Below, piece after piece: positions 49,132-58,267 of a stretch of DNA of 64,000 nucleotides. Source of the stretch: Dyella_A sp050749815 (GTDB lineage: Bacteria > Pseudomonadota > Gammaproteobacteria > Xanthomonadales > Rhodanobacteraceae); contig NZ_CP192735.1 in the NCBI RefSeq assembly GCF_050749815.1, positions 992,001 to 1,056,000 on the forward strand, in the 5' to 3' direction. The notes beneath the pieces are model-generated. The model was not told where the DNA came from. It worked only from the letters and a program-made list of their open reading frames with translations, and searched no databases. Position 1 is the stretch's first letter; every line of letters begins with the position of its first letter. The position numbers were made by a program, and so were the translations under genes.

Positions 49132-49356
49132 GTGTCCGGCGAGCGTCCCGATCTGGAACAGCGGTTGACCGAGTTGGAGGTGCGGCTCACCTTCATCGAC
49201 GACACCGTGCATGCGCTCGGCGCCGCCGATGCGGAGCAGGCTCTGCGCATCGCGGCGCTGGAGCGCATCGTGCGCGACCTGCGCAGCGAGCTGGCGTCGG
49301 TGCGCATCGGCGCATCGAACGACGCACGCGACGAGCCGCCACCCCCCCACTACTGA
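49132..49356 (+). CDS. slyX: SlyX family protein
   Basis: A 74-residue small, mostly coiled-coil protein: LEQRLTELEVRLTFIDDTVHAL is the family signature, followed by more heptad-like sequence to residue 60 and a Pro-rich end. Its function is unknown beyond its usual link with slyD genes. The start is GTG 49132. It is encoded two bases after ugd. The window's FKBP-type gene, unlike slyD, is upstream of ugd. Confidence 0.85.
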   Translation: MSGERPDLEQRLTELEVRLTFIDDTVHALGAADAEQALRIAALERIVRDLRSELASVRIGASNDARDEPPPPHY

Positions 49357-49381
49357 AACAGCACGGACACGGATCCAGAGC

Positions 49382-49951
49382 ATGGGCGATTCCTTGCGCG
49401 ACCAGCTGCTCAAGAGCGGCATCGTCAAACAGGTGCGTGACGAGAAGCGTCCGCCACCGTCGCACGGCAAGCCGGCGCGTCAGGGCGCAGGCAAGGCGGG
49501 GGCGAAGGGCGGCAAGCCAGCTGGCGAGCGCCCGCGTGATCAGGCAGAGATCGACCTGGCGCGCGCGTATGCCATGCGCGCCCAGACCGAGGCGGCCGAG
49601 CGCAAGCGGGCCGAGCAGGAAGCGGCCGAGCAGGCGCGAATCCGACGTGAGCGCAAGGCCCAGGTGCAGAAGCTTCTGGATGGCCAGGCGCTCAACAAGG
49701 CCGATGCTGATCAGGCGCGGCACTTCGAGTACGGTGGCAAGATTCGCCGCGTCTATGTCGATGCCGCCCAGCTGGCGGCGCTCAATGCGGGCGAGCTGGG
49801 CGTGATCCAGCAGTCCGGGCGCTACGTGCTGGTGACCCGCGAGCTGGCCGAGCAGGTGCGTGCCGTCGATGCGGGTGTGGTCGCGTTGCTGGTGTCACCG
49901 GACGAGGCGGGCGAGTCCGACGATGGCGTGCCGGCCGACCTGATCTGGTAA
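49382..49951 (+). CDS. DUF2058 family nucleoprotein-like protein (YaiL)
   Basis: A 189-residue protein with an N-terminal conserved box GDSLRDQLLKSGIV, a Lys/Ala-rich charged linker (about 28-55), a helical Glu/Arg-rich segment (about 55-95), and a C-terminal domain beginning FEYGGKIRRVYVDA. The family (E. coli YaiL) has no established function; some are found in nucleoid preparations. It lies 25 bp after slyX and ends just before a long palindrome that separates it from fadB. Confidence 0.85.
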   Translation: MGDSLRDQLLKSGIVKQVRDEKRPPPSHGKPARQGAGKAGAKGGKPAGERPRDQAEIDLARAYAMRAQTEAAERKRAEQEAAEQARIRRERKAQVQKLLDGQALNKADADQARHFEYGGKIRRVYVDAAQLAALNAGELGVIQQSGRYVLVTRELAEQVRAVDAGVVALLVSPDEAGESDDGVPADLIW

Positions 49952-49955
49952 GTCG

Positions 49956-49985
49956 CTGCCGCCGCGGCGATCGCCGCGGCGGCAG
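49956..49985. other. perfect 30-bp palindrome between convergent genes
   Basis: CTGCCGCCGCGGCGA at 49956-49970 is followed directly by its exact complement at 49971-49985. It fills most of the 40 bp between the DUF2058 stop and the fadB stop. It may work as a bidirectional T-less terminator, or form a cruciform. Confidence 0.7.
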
Positions 49986-49991
49986 GACATG

Positions 49992-52064
49992 TCAGGCGGG
50001 GACGGGCAGGGCCGGTGCCTCGCGCAGTGCGGGAAGGTCCCAGCCCGCCTTGGGCGTGAAGCGCTCGCCGTGTTGGCGCGCGAGCTTCTCCAGACGCCCC
50101 TTCACTACCTCGGCGCCCTCGCTGCGGGCATAGGCGATCGGGCCGCCACGGAACGGTGCGAAGCCGGTGCCGAAGATCACGCCAGCATCGAGCAGGTCGG
50201 CGTCGTCCACCACGCCGTCGGCCAGACAGGCCACCGCCTCGTTGACCATCGGCAGGATCAGCCGCTCCTGCAGGTCCGCCGGTGCGGTGTAGTCCGGATC
50301 GACCTCCGGCTTCACCGGCTTGCCGTCCTGCCAGACATACAGCCCCTGGCCGTCCTTCTTGCCGCGCTTGCCAGCGTCGAGTTTTTCCTCGATACCGGGC
50401 GGCAGTTCCAGCCCCAGGAACGGTGCCAGCTCCTTGCCGACGGACGCACACACGTCCAGTCCCACGGTGTCGGCCAGCTCGATCGGCCCCATCGGCATGC
50501 CGAATTTCTTTGCCTCGCGGTCAAGCACGGGCCCGGGCACGCCCTCGCTGTACAGGCGCAATGCCTCCAGCAGGTAGGGCATGAGGATGCGGTTGACCAG
50601 AAAGCCCGGAGTGCCTTTCACCGCCACCGGCAGCTTGCCAAGCGCCTTGCAGAAGGCGAGTGCGCGCCGTTCGACGGTCGGATCCAGCCCGTCGTGCCGC
50701 ACCACTTCCACCAGCGGCATCTGCGCCACCGGATTGAAGAAGTGCAGGCCGAGGAAGCGCTGCGGTTGCTTCAATCCTGCGCTTAGTTCGTCCAGCGGGA
50801 TGCTGGAGGTGTTGCTGGCGAGGATTTCCTGGGCCTGGAACTGCGGTTCGATGGATGCATATAGCGCCCGCTTCGCCTCGGCGTTCTCGTAGATCGCCTC
50901 GATCGCCAGGTCGGCATCGGCCACGCCGCTGCCGTCGACGTCGGCGCGCAGGCGTTTCATCGCGGCTTCTACCTTGTCCGCCGACTTGAGCTTCTTTTCG
51001 TACAGCTGGCGCGCCCGGTCCAGCGCCGGCTGGATGAACTTCATCTCGCGGTCCTGCAGGGTGACCTGCAGGCCCTTGAGCGCGCACCAGGCGGCGATGT
51101 CGCCGCCCATGACGCCCGCGCCGACCACATGCACATGCTCAATGCCGTGCTCCACGCCCGCGCCCTGGTTCTTCAGGCGCTCCTGCAGGAAGAAGATGCG
51201 GATCAGGTTGTGTGCGGTAGGCGTGTCGGCCAGCTTCGCGACCGAGCGCGCCTCCAGCGCCAGGCGCTGCTGGATCGATCTGCCGCCGCGCCGCCATACC
51301 TCGATCATCGCGAACGGTGCCGGGTAATGCTCCTTGCGCACCTTGGCTGCGGTCTGCTTGACCACCATCGGCGCCAGGATCTGCCGCACCGGCCACAGGT
51401 TGGTGGCCCAGGCCTTGGCGCGCTGACCCAGCGGGCGCGTGTGCGGCCTGCGCAGCAGCGCGCGTGCCTCCGCCAGCAGTTCGGCCGCCGGCGCGACACG
51501 ATCGATGACGCCCAGCGCTAGCGCCCGCCGTGCCGACAGCGTGCGGCCGGTCAGCATGACCGGCAGCGCATCGGTGGCGCCGATCAGGCGAGGCAGCCGT
51601 GCCGTGCCGCCCCAGCCGGGATGGATGCCGAGCATGACCTCGGGCAGGGCGATCCGGGTGCTGTCGTCCTCCGCAGCGATGCGCTGGCGGCAGGCGAGGA
51701 TCAGTTCGGTGCCGCCGCCCATGCAGGCGCCATGCACCGCCGCCACGGTGGGAAAGGGCAGGCGGGCGAGCTGCTCGAACACGCGTTGGCCATGCTCGAT
51801 GTTCTCGCGCACGCTGCCGTGCTCGGCATAGGAGACGAACTCCTTGATGTCGGCGCCTACCGCGAATCCGCTGGGCTTGGCCGAGTGGATGATCGCCCCG
51901 GCCGGCTTTTCGATCGCCAGGCGCTCGACGATCTGCTCGAGCTCGTCCAGCACCTCGCGCGAGATCGCGTTGACGCTGCTGCCCGCACGATCCAGGGTGA
52001 GGGTGACGATGCCGGCGTCGTCCAGGCCGGTCTTCCAGTGGTTGAATCGCAGTCCTTCGAACAT
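49992..52064 (-). CDS. fadB: FadB-type multifunctional fatty-acid oxidation enzyme
   Basis: A 690-residue two-part enzyme for beta-oxidation: enoyl-CoA hydratase at the N-terminus (about 1-190, with GACMGGGTELILACR and MLGIHPGWGGTARLPRL) and NAD-dependent 3-hydroxyacyl-CoA dehydrogenase (about 310-500: HVVGAGVMGGDIAAW, NTSSIPLDEL and LHFFNPVAQMPLVEVV), with a C-terminal dehydrogenase domain to about 650. No thiolase partner gene (fadA) is next to it, so it stands alone. The start at 52064 (MFEGLRF) fits the family. fadJ is the alternative name. Confidence 0.93.
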   Translation of the reverse strand: MFEGLRFNHWKTGLDDAGIVTLTLDRAGSSVNAISREVLDELEQIVERLAIEKPAGAIIHSAKPSGFAVGADIKEFVSYAEHGSVRENIEHGQRVFEQLARLPFPTVAAVHGACMGGGTELILACRQRIAAEDDSTRIALPEVMLGIHPGWGGTARLPRLIGATDALPVMLTGRTLSARRALALGVIDRVAPAAELLAEARALLRRPHTRPLGQRAKAWATNLWPVRQILAPMVVKQTAAKVRKEHYPAPFAMIEVWRRGGRSIQQRLALEARSVAKLADTPTAHNLIRIFFLQERLKNQGAGVEHGIEHVHVVGAGVMGGDIAAWCALKGLQVTLQDREMKFIQPALDRARQLYEKKLKSADKVEAAMKRLRADVDGSGVADADLAIEAIYENAEAKRALYASIEPQFQAQEILASNTSSIPLDELSAGLKQPQRFLGLHFFNPVAQMPLVEVVRHDGLDPTVERRALAFCKALGKLPVAVKGTPGFLVNRILMPYLLEALRLYSEGVPGPVLDREAKKFGMPMGPIELADTVGLDVCASVGKELAPFLGLELPPGIEEKLDAGKRGKKDGQGLYVWQDGKPVKPEVDPDYTAPADLQERLILPMVNEAVACLADGVVDDADLLDAGVIFGTGFAPFRGGPIAYARSEGAEVVKGRLEKLARQHGERFTPKAGWDLPALREAPALPVPA

Positions 52065-52224
52065 GGGAGCCTGCAGCCGCTGAGGAAGGGCTCCAAACCA
52101 TACCCTCCCGGACGGTCGAATGCGAGATCGGCGCCGGCCTCAGCCGGCGTCGCCGGACAGACCGCGAAGGCGGTCACGTTCGCTATTGCCAATTGCCCGG
52201 CGGTGCGCAAACGTACCGCGCTAT

Positions 52225-52719
52225 ATGCAGTCCATGATGGCGTCCAGCCCGCCCAAGGCCGGAGTAGAAATCTTCGAACGCATCCTCGCCGCCCCGGGAG
52301 GCCTGATCGTGCTCGAAGGCGGCGATGGCGCCACGCTGATCAACGACTTTCGCACCATCGCCCGGCACTCCGGCCAGGCGGTCTACCTGTGGCAGCCCGA
52401 CCAGGGGCTGGGAAGCCTGCGCGATGCGCACGCGCGCGTGCCCGGCTGCCAGCGCCTGGGTAACGCGCTGCGCTACATGCAGCAGAGCATGCACTTCGGC
52501 GTTTACCTGCTGGCGGATCTCGAGCTGCCGTTGTCGGCGATGGATGCCACCTTGCTGCGTCAGCTGGCCCGCGCGCCAGCCGGACATGTGCGCCGGGTGG
52601 TCCTGCTTGATGCGCCGCAGGCGCTGGTCGATCACCTGGGCGAGGCGGCGGTGAAGATCAGCGCCCGGCTGGATCTGCCCGTGCGTCCACGATTGCGTGA
52701 CGGGCGCTGGGTCGTCTGA
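52225..52719 (+). CDS. unrecognised protein coupled to a GGDEF-EAL protein
   Basis: A 164-residue protein I do not recognise. The N-terminal part runs LAAPGGLIVLEGGDGATLINDF (about residues 21-42), which resembles the first strand and loop of a P-loop protein but lacks a Lys at the expected site. LLDAPQALVDHLGEAA near 130 and the Arg-rich C-terminus give no family. It has no signal peptide or membrane segment. The start could be 52225, 52234 or 52237; the ribosome site is weak. The last base of its stop is the first base of the next ATG, so it is translated with the GGDEF-EAL protein and probably acts with it. Confidence 0.75.
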   Translation: MQSMMASSPPKAGVEIFERILAAPGGLIVLEGGDGATLINDFRTIARHSGQAVYLWQPDQGLGSLRDAHARVPGCQRLGNALRYMQQSMHFGVYLLADLELPLSAMDATLLRQLARAPAGHVRRVVLLDAPQALVDHLGEAAVKISARLDLPVRPRLRDGRWVV

Positions 52720-55298
52720 TGGCCGCGTCGACCGACATGCTGGTGGTGGCGGCGCACCGCGAACTGCGTCGGCGCCTGTTCGATGTGCTGGACCGCGAAG
52801 AGCATGACCGCATCCTCAGTGCGCGCGACGCCGCCCATGCCGCCATCCTCCTGGCTGGACGCGGACCGGTGGCCCTCATCGTGGTCGCCTTCGAAGGGGA
52901 TGGGCGGGCCTCGCGGGCGTGCTGCGAACAGCTGCGCGCGATGGATGTCTGCCGCGACGCGCCGTTGCTGGCCGTGTTCGCCGGCGACTGCAAGATCGGC
53001 CCGGCGCTGCTGCCCGATTCGGTGACCGACTGGCTGGACAGCACCCATCTCGAGCGCGAGCTGGTGGCACGCTGGCAGCGTGCCCGCTCGCGTGAGCCGG
53101 CCGGTCCCGCAACGCAGGGCCGCGTTGCCGCCACCGCCTCACCGGAGGACGCGCTTGCCTATCGCTTTGCCTTCGATGACGAAGATGGCGACTGCGAATG
53201 GATCGTGGTCGATCCGTCCGGAGAGCGCATGCTGGACATCAACGCGGCCGTATTCCGGCACAGCCAGCTCGCAGTGACCGACCTGCTCGGCAAGCCGCTC
53301 GCTGCGCTGCTGGCCTTCGAGGGCGTCGAGTGTGATCAGGTGCTGCGCGAGGTGGATCGCCGCTGGTACCCCTGTCAGCGGCGCACCCGGCATGGCGCCG
53401 ATACCGGACAGGCCAACGCGCGGCGTGTGCGCCACCGCGGCCGGGACGCTGTGGCATTGTCGTTTCGCAGCGACCGCGCCGAGGCCCGCGGCGAGGCGGC
53501 GCTGGCCCTGCTCACGCGGATGTTCCAGGCGGGCAACAGCATCGACCCACAGGCAGCCACGGCCCGTCTGCTGATCGACGAGCTGTCACTGGATTACCTC
53601 GCGCTGTGGTCGGCCCGCCCCGAAGACAGCGCGGTGCCGTCGCAACTCATCCTGCACTGGAAGGGCGAGGACATCGACTGGCCCGATCCTGCCTTGCAGA
53701 CCTCGCTGCGCCGGGTGCTGGGCGGCAAGGCCATGCTGAATGCGGACGATGGCCAGCGGTTGGCCGAATACGACCCCTTGTTGCAGCAGCTGCGCCTCGC
53801 CGGTTTCGCGGGCCTGCCGTTGCTGGACGAGCGCCGCAGCGTGATCGGCGCCCTGCTGGTGGGGCGTCGGCGTGGGCTGGGGCGGATGGATATCGTCGAG
53901 CCGGTGCTGCGCTGTGCGGCGGCGCGCTTCGCCCAGTCGATCGAGTTGCGCCGCACGCGCGAGCAGGGGCGCGCCGAAGGCCTGCTGGATGCGCTCACCG
54001 GCCTGCCCAACCGCCTGCTGTTCAACGATCGCCTGGACACGATCATCCGCGAAGCCCACCGCACCGGCGAGTGTTTCGCCGTGCTGTTCGTGGACCTGGA
54101 TCGCTTCAAGGCGATCAACGACACCTACGGCCACGCCGCGGGCGACCAGGTGCTGCGCGTGGTCACGCAGCGGCTGTGCAGTTCCATCCGCGCCTCCGAC
54201 ACGGTGGCGCGCTATGCCGGCGACGAGTTCACGGTGGTGTTGCGACACATCATCAAGACCGACGACGTGCTGCGTGTGGCCGAGAAGATTGTGCAGGTGA
54301 TGGAGGCGCCGCTGCACCTGGACGGCGGCGAGGAGCTGCAGGTCACCGCATCGATCGGCGTGAGCTTCTTCCCCGACGACGCCGCCGACGCCGACACCTT
54401 GCTCAAGCACGCCGACGAGGCGATGTACGCCGCCAAGCATCTGGGACGCAACAACTTCCAGATCTACGAAATGAGCCAGGACCAGGCCCAGCAGCAGGAC
54501 GTGGCCCTGATTTCCCGACTGCGCCATGCCGAACGCAACGGCGAACTGCGGGTGTTCTACCAGCCACAGGTGGACGCGGCCACCGAGGACATCGTGGGGA
54601 TGGAGGCGCTGGTGCGCTGGGAACACCCAGAGCTGGGCGGGATCAGTCCCGGTGTGTTCATCCCGCTGGCCGAGGAAAGCGGTCTCATCGTGTCGCTGGG
54701 CGAATGGGTGCTGCGCACGGCCTGCGCCCAGGCGCAGGCGTGGGAGCAGGCGTTCGGTCTGCGTCTGCGGCTGGGCGTGAACCTGTCGGCGGTGCAGCTG
54801 ATGGAGCCGGACCTGCTGGACGTGGTCAGCCGCGTGCTCAAGGAGACCGGCCTCGACCCGAGTCTGCTCGAGATGGAAGTCACCGAGAGCATCTCGATCA
54901 AGGAGGTGCCCAACCTGGTGGAGAACCTGCACGGCCTGCACGACCTGGGCTGCCGCATCGCCATCGACGATTTCGGCACCGGCGCCGCCTCGCTGGATTA
55001 CCTGCGCCGGCTGCCGGCCGACCGCATCAAGATCGACCAGAGTTTCGTGCGCAACATCGGCATCGACCCCGATGACGAGGCGATCGTGCGCGCGACCATC
55101 GAGATGGCGCACCGTCTGAAGCGGGGCGTGGTGGCCGAAGGCGTCGAGATCGAGCAGCATTTCGAGTTCCTGCGCGCCAACCACTGCGACGAGCTGCAGG
55201 GTTACCTGTTCTGTCGGCCGCTGCCGCAGGCCAGTTTCGAGCGGCTGCTGGGCGAGCGTCAGCGCCTGGTGGAAGGCGAGGGCGCGGCGGCGGCTTGA
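52719..55298 (+). CDS. pseudo-receiver/PAS/GAF/GGDEF/EAL cyclic-di-GMP protein
   Basis: An 859-residue cytoplasmic c-di-GMP signalling protein. Order: a receiver-like domain (1-125) in which the phospho-acceptor Asp and Lys are replaced (VVAFEGDG, LAVFAG), a PAS-like domain (about 150-255), a GAF-like domain (about 265-420), GGDEF (about 424-590) and EAL (about 605-850). The GGDEF motif is AGDEF at residues 500-504, a variant that remains active in some proteins, and an intact inhibitory RxxD (RASD) lies five residues upstream. The EAL site keeps EALVRW (629-634), IDDFGTG and KIDQSF. Output direction is not predictable. It starts on the last base of the upstream gene's stop. Confidence 0.92.
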   Translation: MAASTDMLVVAAHRELRRRLFDVLDREEHDRILSARDAAHAAILLAGRGPVALIVVAFEGDGRASRACCEQLRAMDVCRDAPLLAVFAGDCKIGPALLPDSVTDWLDSTHLERELVARWQRARSREPAGPATQGRVAATASPEDALAYRFAFDDEDGDCEWIVVDPSGERMLDINAAVFRHSQLAVTDLLGKPLAALLAFEGVECDQVLREVDRRWYPCQRRTRHGADTGQANARRVRHRGRDAVALSFRSDRAEARGEAALALLTRMFQAGNSIDPQAATARLLIDELSLDYLALWSARPEDSAVPSQLILHWKGEDIDWPDPALQTSLRRVLGGKAMLNADDGQRLAEYDPLLQQLRLAGFAGLPLLDERRSVIGALLVGRRRGLGRMDIVEPVLRCAAARFAQSIELRRTREQGRAEGLLDALTGLPNRLLFNDRLDTIIREAHRTGECFAVLFVDLDRFKAINDTYGHAAGDQVLRVVTQRLCSSIRASDTVARYAGDEFTVVLRHIIKTDDVLRVAEKIVQVMEAPLHLDGGEELQVTASIGVSFFPDDAADADTLLKHADEAMYAAKHLGRNNFQIYEMSQDQAQQQDVALISRLRHAERNGELRVFYQPQVDAATEDIVGMEALVRWEHPELGGISPGVFIPLAEESGLIVSLGEWVLRTACAQAQAWEQAFGLRLRLGVNLSAVQLMEPDLLDVVSRVLKETGLDPSLLEMEVTESISIKEVPNLVENLHGLHDLGCRIAIDDFGTGAASLDYLRRLPADRIKIDQSFVRNIGIDPDDEAIVRATIEMAHRLKRGVVAEGVEIEQHFEFLRANHCDELQGYLFCRPLPQASFERLLGERQRLVEGEGAAAA

Positions 55299-55430
55299 GC
55301 TGGGGCCGGTCGTCCCCACCTCGATGGAGCCGCAGGATGAACTTGCGGTGCTGCAGCGTGTCTGATGCGGCTTCCATCCTCCGCCAAGAATGCGATTGAA
55401 GTGGCCACAGCAACCGAGGGGACGGCCCGG

Positions 55431-56024
55431 ATGGGCGACAACGAACTGGATCGGGCGCTGGTTGAGCGTGTCCAACAGGGGGACAAGCGGGCGTTCGACC
55501 TGCTGGTGCGCAAGTACCAGCACAAGGTGATCGGGCTGGTTTCCCGCTATGCGAACAATCACGCCGAGGCCGAGGACATCGCCCAGGACGCCTTCGTGCG
55601 CGCCTGGCGAGCGATCGGCTCGTTCCGCGGCGACAGCGCGTTCTACACCTGGATGTACAAGATCGCCGTCAACACCGCCAAGAACCACCTGGTGGCGATG
55701 GGGCGGCGTCCCCCGGCCGACGACATCGATGCGGAAGACGCCGTGTTCGTGCCCGGCTCGGACCGCATGCAGGAAACCGCCACGCCCGAGCGCGAACTGA
55801 TGCGCCAGCAGGTGGAACAAACCGTGTTTGCTGCGGTCCAAGCCCTGCCCGAAGAGCTGCGCACCGCCATCACCCTGCGGGAGGTGGAAGGGCTCAGCTA
55901 CGAGGACATCGCCGAAACCATGAGCTGCCCCATCGGAACCGTGCGTTCGCGCATCTTCCGGGCTCGTGAGGCGATCGACGAAAAATTGCGTCCACTGTTG
56001 TCCGATCGCGAGGATCAGACATGA
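55431..56024 (+). CDS. rpoE: RNA polymerase sigma-E factor
   Basis: A 197-residue ECF sigma factor for envelope stress (RpoE/AlgU). Region 2 shows LVERVQQGDKRAFDLLVRKYQHKV and NNHAEAEDIAQDAFVRAWRA; region 4 has LREVEGLSYEDIAETMSCPIGTVRSRI, recognisable by GLSYEDIA. The length and the end ASIDEKLRPLL-type AIDEKLRPLL match the family. The ATG at 55431 (MGDNELDRAL) follows GAGGGG and is chosen over the longer frame. It is co-translated with rseA (ATGA overlap) and followed by degP. Confidence 0.97.
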   Translation: MGDNELDRALVERVQQGDKRAFDLLVRKYQHKVIGLVSRYANNHAEAEDIAQDAFVRAWRAIGSFRGDSAFYTWMYKIAVNTAKNHLVAMGRRPPADDIDAEDAVFVPGSDRMQETATPERELMRQQVEQTVFAAVQALPEELRTAITLREVEGLSYEDIAETMSCPIGTVRSRIFRAREAIDEKLRPLLSDREDQT

Positions 56025-56656
56025 GCAACAACCCCGAACAACTCTCTGCAGGCATGGATGGCGAGCTCGGTAGCGAGGAGCTTCGCTTCCTGCTGCGTCG
56101 GCTCGACCACGATGTCGCGTTGCAGCAGCGCTGGTCGAGCTTCCACGTGGCGTCGGCCAGCCTGCGCGGCGAGCTTCCGGCCCTGGCATCTTTCACCTTC
56201 GCCGACCGGGTCATGCAGGCGATCGCGGTGGAAGCCGCTGCCGCGGCGATGCCGCGCGGGCGACGTTCGAACTGGCTCAAGTTCTCCGCCGGCGGTGCCA
56301 TTGCGGCCAGTGTCGCCGTGGTCGCCTTGATGGCGAGTCGGCCAGCCGGACACTCGGTGGATGCGCCGCTCGCTGCGCCCTCGGTGGCCAAGGTCAGCGA
56401 GCCGGCCGCGGCGCCGTCGCAGGCCGCGCCAGCCGCCGTGCCGGCCTGGCTGAGCAATACCAATGCGTTCCGCTACAGCGAGCAGGCTGCGTTCCCCGCC
56501 GGCGACGCCATTTCACCCTACGAGCAGTCGCTGTCGCCGTACCGGGTGAATGGTTACCGCACCCGGCAGAACGCCGACGGCAGCTACCTGTTGCTGATCG
56601 ATCCCACACGTCAGTCGGTCCGGCGCCCGGTGCGCGAGGCGGCTGTCGCGCAATAA
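56021..56656 (+). CDS. rseA: anti-sigma-E factor RseA/MucA-like
   Basis: A 211-residue inner-membrane anti-sigma factor. The N-terminal cytoplasmic domain has LSAGMDGELGSEELRFLLRRLDHD (shortened: MDGELGSEE), which holds sigma-E. One transmembrane helix lies at about 88-105 (GGAIAASVAVVALM), followed by an Ala/Pro-rich periplasmic part and an unusual conserved tail SPYRVNGYRTRQ. No rseB or rseC gene follows; degP comes next, as in Xanthomonas. It is released by DegS/RseP-type proteolysis in other bacteria, which is not shown here. Confidence 0.92.
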   Translation: MSNNPEQLSAGMDGELGSEELRFLLRRLDHDVALQQRWSSFHVASASLRGELPALASFTFADRVMQAIAVEAAAAAMPRGRRSNWLKFSAGGAIAASVAVVALMASRPAGHSVDAPLAAPSVAKVSEPAAAPSQAAPAAVPAWLSNTNAFRYSEQAAFPAGDAISPYEQSLSPYRVNGYRTRQNADGSYLLLIDPTRQSVRRPVREAAVAQ

Positions 56657-56773
56657 ATGGCGCTCCGCGTGTCCCGTTCCGCGGTGTGCTTTCCAGATGC
56701 TTACCTGTTTGCCCCGGCGCGTATGGCGCGCCGGTGGTTTCCGTTTGCCTGAACCCGTGTCTAGGAGGAGATC

Positions 56774-58228
56774 ATGAGTCGTTCCAGCGTGCGTCTGCTT
56801 GCCTGCAGCGTGTTGATCGGACTGGCCGCTGCCGGTGGCGTCCAGGCCCAGACCCCCGCTGCCGCGTCGGCGGCGTCGTTGCCGGACTTCACCGGCATCG
56901 TCCAGCAAAACGCGGCCGCGGTGGTGCACGTGGAAGCGAAGTACAACGGCCGTCGGCAACCCCGCGCGATGCCGGGTGTCCCCGGCGGCGATGACCAGGC
57001 GGAGATCCTGCGGCGCTTCTTCGGCATGCCGGCCATGCCTTCGCCCGAGGAGCAGAAGCACACCTCGCTGGGTTCGGGCTTCATCATTTCCGGCGACGGC
57101 TACATCCTGACCAACAACCACGTGGTCGACCACGCCGACGAGGTGACGGTGCGCCTGCAGGATCGCCGTACGCTCACCGCCAAGGTGGTCGGCACCGATC
57201 CCCAGTACGACATCGCGCTGCTGAAGGTCAGCACCAAAGGCACACTGCCGGCGGTGCGCATCGGCGAGTCGCAATCGCTGAAACCGGGTCAGTGGGTGCT
57301 CGCCATCGGCTCGCCGTTCGGCTTCGACTACACGGTGACCCAGGGCATCGTCAGCGCGGTCGGCCGTAATCTGGGCGGCGGCGACCAGCCCTACACCTCG
57401 TTCATCCAGACCGACGTGCCGATCAACCGCGGCAACTCCGGCGGCCCGCTGTTCAACCTGCAGGGCCAGGTGGTGGGGGTGAACTCGCAGATCTATTCCA
57501 ACACCGGCGGCTATCTCGGCGTGGCGTTCTCCATCCCGATCGACGTGGCGATGAACGCGGTCGAGCAGATCAAGGCGAAGGGTTTCGTGACCCGCGGCCA
57601 GCTCGGCGTGATGGTGCAGGGTGTCAGCGATGACATGGTCAAGGTCTACAAGCTCGACCGCGGTGTCGGCGCGGCGGTGACCCAGGTCAGCCCGGACAGC
57701 GGCGCCGAGAAGGCCGGCATCCAGGCCGGCGACATCATCCTCAAGTACAACGGCGAAACGATCGATCAGCCCGGCGACCTGCCGCCGCTGGTGGGCCTGA
57801 CCAAGCCCGGCACGCGCGTGCCGGTGGAAGTGCTGCGCAACGGCAAGCACGAGACCTTGCAGGTGACGGTGGGCACGGCGCCGCGCGATCCCGACGCGGT
57901 GGCTCCGGATGGCTCCGCACCCGTGCAGACCTCCGGCTCCCAAGCCCTCGGCCTGGCGGTTGGGCCGATCAGTGCCGACGATCGCAAGCAGATGGGTCTG
58001 CGCGCGGGCGAGGGAGTGCAGGTGACGGACATTTCCGGCGAAGCCGCCGCGCAGGCGGGCCTGCGCGCGGGCGACGTGATCCTGCGGGTGGACCAGCACG
58101 CCGTCGGCAGCGTGGCCGACTTCCGTGCGGCGACCAAGGACGTCAAGGCGGGCAGTACGGTGCTGCTGCTGGTGCGCCGCGGCGAGCAGAGCAGTTTCAT
58201 CGGCATCACGGTGCCCGACGGCAAGTGA
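56774..58228 (+). CDS. degP: periplasmic serine protease DegP/MucD (HtrA)
   Basis: A 484-residue periplasmic chaperone-protease. It has a signal peptide (to about residue 26), a trypsin-like domain with the catalytic triad His in TNNHVVDHADE (near 117), Asp in YDIALLKV (near 147) and Ser in GNSGGPLF (near 222), then two PDZ domains (about 270-360, 385-480) that sense unfolded C-termini. ATG 56774 has a strong AGGAGGAG site. It sits in the sigma-E operon and would be induced by envelope stress. It is close to the MucD type (no long LA loop). Confidence 0.96.
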   Translation: MSRSSVRLLACSVLIGLAAAGGVQAQTPAAASAASLPDFTGIVQQNAAAVVHVEAKYNGRRQPRAMPGVPGGDDQAEILRRFFGMPAMPSPEEQKHTSLGSGFIISGDGYILTNNHVVDHADEVTVRLQDRRTLTAKVVGTDPQYDIALLKVSTKGTLPAVRIGESQSLKPGQWVLAIGSPFGFDYTVTQGIVSAVGRNLGGGDQPYTSFIQTDVPINRGNSGGPLFNLQGQVVGVNSQIYSNTGGYLGVAFSIPIDVAMNAVEQIKAKGFVTRGQLGVMVQGVSDDMVKVYKLDRGVGAAVTQVSPDSGAEKAGIQAGDIILKYNGETIDQPGDLPPLVGLTKPGTRVPVEVLRNGKHETLQVTVGTAPRDPDAVAPDGSAPVQTSGSQALGLAVGPISADDRKQMGLRAGEGVQVTDISGEAAAQAGLRAGDVILRVDQHAVGSVADFRAATKDVKAGSTVLLLVRRGEQSSFIGITVPDGK

Positions 58229-58237
58229 TCCACCTGT

Positions 58238-58267
58238 CCCGGCGGCCGCTCGAGGGTGGCCGCCGGG
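58238..58267. other. T-less 10-bp hairpin after degP
   Basis: CCCGGCGGCC (58238-58247) and its complement (58258-58267) flank a ten-base loop. There is no T-run. It lies just after the degP stop and before lepA; a GATAAT at 58293-58298 may be a lepA -10. Confidence 0.5.

Noticed and set aside
53586..56189. A very long minus-strand open frame (867 codons) across the GGDEF-EAL and rpoE genes
   Set aside because: It is a frame shadow of high-GC coding DNA: rich in His, Gln and Arg, with no family features, opposite two well-supported genes.
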